A stretch of 43,765 nucleotides of DNA from an uncultured Chlorobiaceae bacterium (GTDB lineage Bacteria > Bacteroidota > Chlorobiia > Chlorobiales > Chlorobiaceae): positions 1-43,765 of the forward strand of contig CAIPMW010000071.1 in NCBI GenBank assembly GCA_903866255.1, given 5' to 3'. The notes beneath the pieces were generated by a model. It saw nothing but the letters and a program-made list of their open reading frames with translations, searched no databases and was not told the DNA's origin. Below are positions 42,741 through 43,765 of this stretch, piece by piece; the stretch's first letter is position 1, and each line of letters opens with the position of its first letter. The position numbers and the translations under genes are program-made.

Positions 42741-42998
42741 GTGCACGACAAGCAGGGAAAACCGTTTAGCGGTCGGGAGGTGATGCGCCAGATTGTTTTG
42801 GGGGTGTTTTACTCCGAGCGTCCAGAGCCTGACAAGCAGAAATCGCTTGAGAGTGTTTCGGAAGCGCTGCGTCTTGCGTTGCCTTTGGTTGAGACACTTC
42901 CCTATACACAAGAATATATTGACACAGCGTTAAACGTTGTCACTGCGTGGGGCATTGACCCTGATGAGTTCGTCAAGCAGTTGGCAATGAACGAATAA
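42741..42998 (+). CDS. Hypothetical protein, 85 residues
   Basis: Starts at GTG 42741 (MHDKQGKPFSGREVMRQIVL) and continues RLALPLVETLPYTQEYIDTA and GIDPDEFVKQLAMNE. It is alpha-helical and polar, with no recognised domain. It lies 12 nt before the methyltransferase pseudogene start, so it may have been the first gene of that unit. No ATG alternative is available; the start is uncertain. Confidence 0.5.
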   Translation: MHDKQGKPFSGREVMRQIVLGVFYSERPEPDKQKSLESVSEALRLALPLVETLPYTQEYIDTALNVVTAWGIDPDEFVKQLAMNE

Positions 42999-43010
42999 CA
43001 ATATCCTTCT

Positions 43011-43629
43011 ATGCCATTAAGCCCGAAAGAGATACGTGACAATGCCCTGCTGTTTTCCTGTTCGTGGGCGGGTGTTGTTCGATAGTGTGCTGAGGCGCAG
43101 TCGTTCTGGAATGAGTTTTTCATGATTTTCGGGATTTCGCGGCGGCGGGTGGCGTCGTTTGAGGAGCCGGTGAAAAAGTTAGGTAGCAAACGTGGTTCGA
43201 TTGATCTGTTCTGGAAGGGGACGCTGGTGGTTGAGCAGAAGTCGCGAGGGCGCGATCTTGATATGGCGTACAGTCAGGCGGTTGACTATTTTCATGGACT
43301 GAAGGAAGAGGAGCTGCTGAAGTATGTGCTGGTGTCGGATTTTGCGCGGTTCCGGTTGTATGACCTCGACGAACAGACGACGCATGAGTTCAAGCTCGAA
43401 GAGTTGCCTCAACATGTTGATTGCTTTGGCTTTATCTCCGGCTACCAGAAGCGCACCTACAAGGATGAGGATGAGGTCAATATCCGTGTGGCGGAGAAGA
43501 TGGGGCAGCTTCACGATGCGCTGCTGAACTCCGGTTACGATGGTCACGATCTGGAGGTTTTTCTTGTTCGGCTGGTCTATTGCCTTTTTGCGGATGATAC
43601 CGGTATTTTTGATGCTAAAGGTGATTTCG
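43011..43629 (+). pseudogene. MmeI-like class I DNA methyltransferase, N-terminal part, broken
   Basis: From ATG 43011 (MPLSPKEIRDNALLFSCSWA) the frame meets a TAG at 43083 and continues in the same frame with AEAQSFWNEFFMIFGISRRR, VASFEEPVKKLG, IDLFWKGTLVVEQKSRGRDL, YVLVSDFARFRLYDLDE and LFADDTGIFDAKGDF. These are N-terminal motifs of the MmeI/type IIG-like restriction-modification methyltransferases; EQKSRG is the nuclease-like motif. The coding sequence is then cut at about 43629, where a group II intron begins. The nonsense codon means the protein is not made even if the intron splices, unless translation restarts at 43122. Confidence 0.8.
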
Positions 43630-43765
43630 GTGCGCCGGGAGACCGGCAGGAGGTCAAGAGGTGAAAGTCCTTTACAGTGAAAGAGTAGCGATCTACACTG
43701 GCCCCGAGTCATGCGCGGGTGGCCGTGAGGCCATACGTGAAGCGTTGACAGGGGTGCGTATAGGC
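43630..43765 (+). mobile_element. Group II intron, 5' end (continues outside window)
   Basis: The methyltransferase reading frame is interrupted by GTGCGCC, the group II 5' splice-site pattern (GUGYG), and by typical domain I sequence: AGGTGAAAGTCC, AGTAGCGAT, CCCCGAGTCATGCG, GGTGGCCGTGAGGCCA, TACGTGAAGCG and ACAGGGG. These match bacterial group II introns in order. The intron body, reverse transcriptase and 3' end lie beyond the window. Confidence 0.75.

Overview
This window looks like a defence island in a bacterial chromosome, probably from a green sulfur bacterium (Chlorobiaceae). That assignment rests on the overall character of the class II ribonucleotide reductase, the calcium-type P-ATPase and the defence genes; no rRNA or other phylogenetic marker is present, so it is inference.

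Layout. Positions 1-3449 (minus strand, GC-rich): jetC, the SMC-like ATPase of a Wadjet plasmid-defence system, preceded by an 81-codon chimera made from the start of jetA and the end of jetB. About 3.9-10.3 kb: a toxin-antitoxin graveyard with DUF4160/DUF2442 genes, a ParD-like/RelE-like pair cut short, a toxin-like gene plus XRE antitoxin, a DUF4143 ATPase with two broken copies of its 3' end, two vapC remnants each followed by the same kind of small ORF, two DUF1778 antitoxins without their DNA-binding part, and a small gene with an in-frame stop. About 10.3-30.8 kb: a long plus-strand operon of phospho-signalling genes: unknown protein, putative ADP-ribosyltransferase, membrane VWA-FHA-zinc protein, Ser/Thr kinase with about 22 WD40 repeats, PP2C phosphatase, FHA-kinase, unknown protein and ClpC-like unfoldase. 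A 7.1-kb module (HEPN-like?, ParA-like ATPase, P-loop ATPase, HD plus Hsp90-type ATPase) sits inside this operon between two 108-bp imperfect direct repeats, with an IS4-type transposase fragment at its right edge. About 31-33 kb: an ATPase plus DUF4276 (TOPRIM-like) pair. 33.2-35.3 kb (minus, GC-rich): intact jetA and jetB followed by only the first 11-12 codons of jetC. 35.7-43.8 kb: a calcium-type P-ATPase, class II ribonucleotide reductase (nrdJ), a MITE-like inverted repeat, a small gene, and an MmeI-like methyltransferase pseudogene broken by a nonsense codon and by the 5' end of a group II intron that runs off the window.

How it fits together. The Wadjet operon has been split by about 30 kb of AT-rich DNA. 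The right side keeps jetA-jetB, the left side keeps jetC, and a shrunken jetA-jetB chimera with a duplicated jetA leader may supply expression and translational coupling for the displaced jetC. The most interesting system is the phospho-signalling operon: a probable periplasmic VWA sensor carries a cytoplasmic FHA domain, two kinases and one phosphatase could set the phosphorylation state, and a putative ADP-ribosyltransferase and a Clp unfoldase are possible outputs. It resembles the reported TerY/PP2C/kinase triads and type VI secretion phospho-regulons in its parts, but no secretion-structure genes are present and the combination is not one I recognise.
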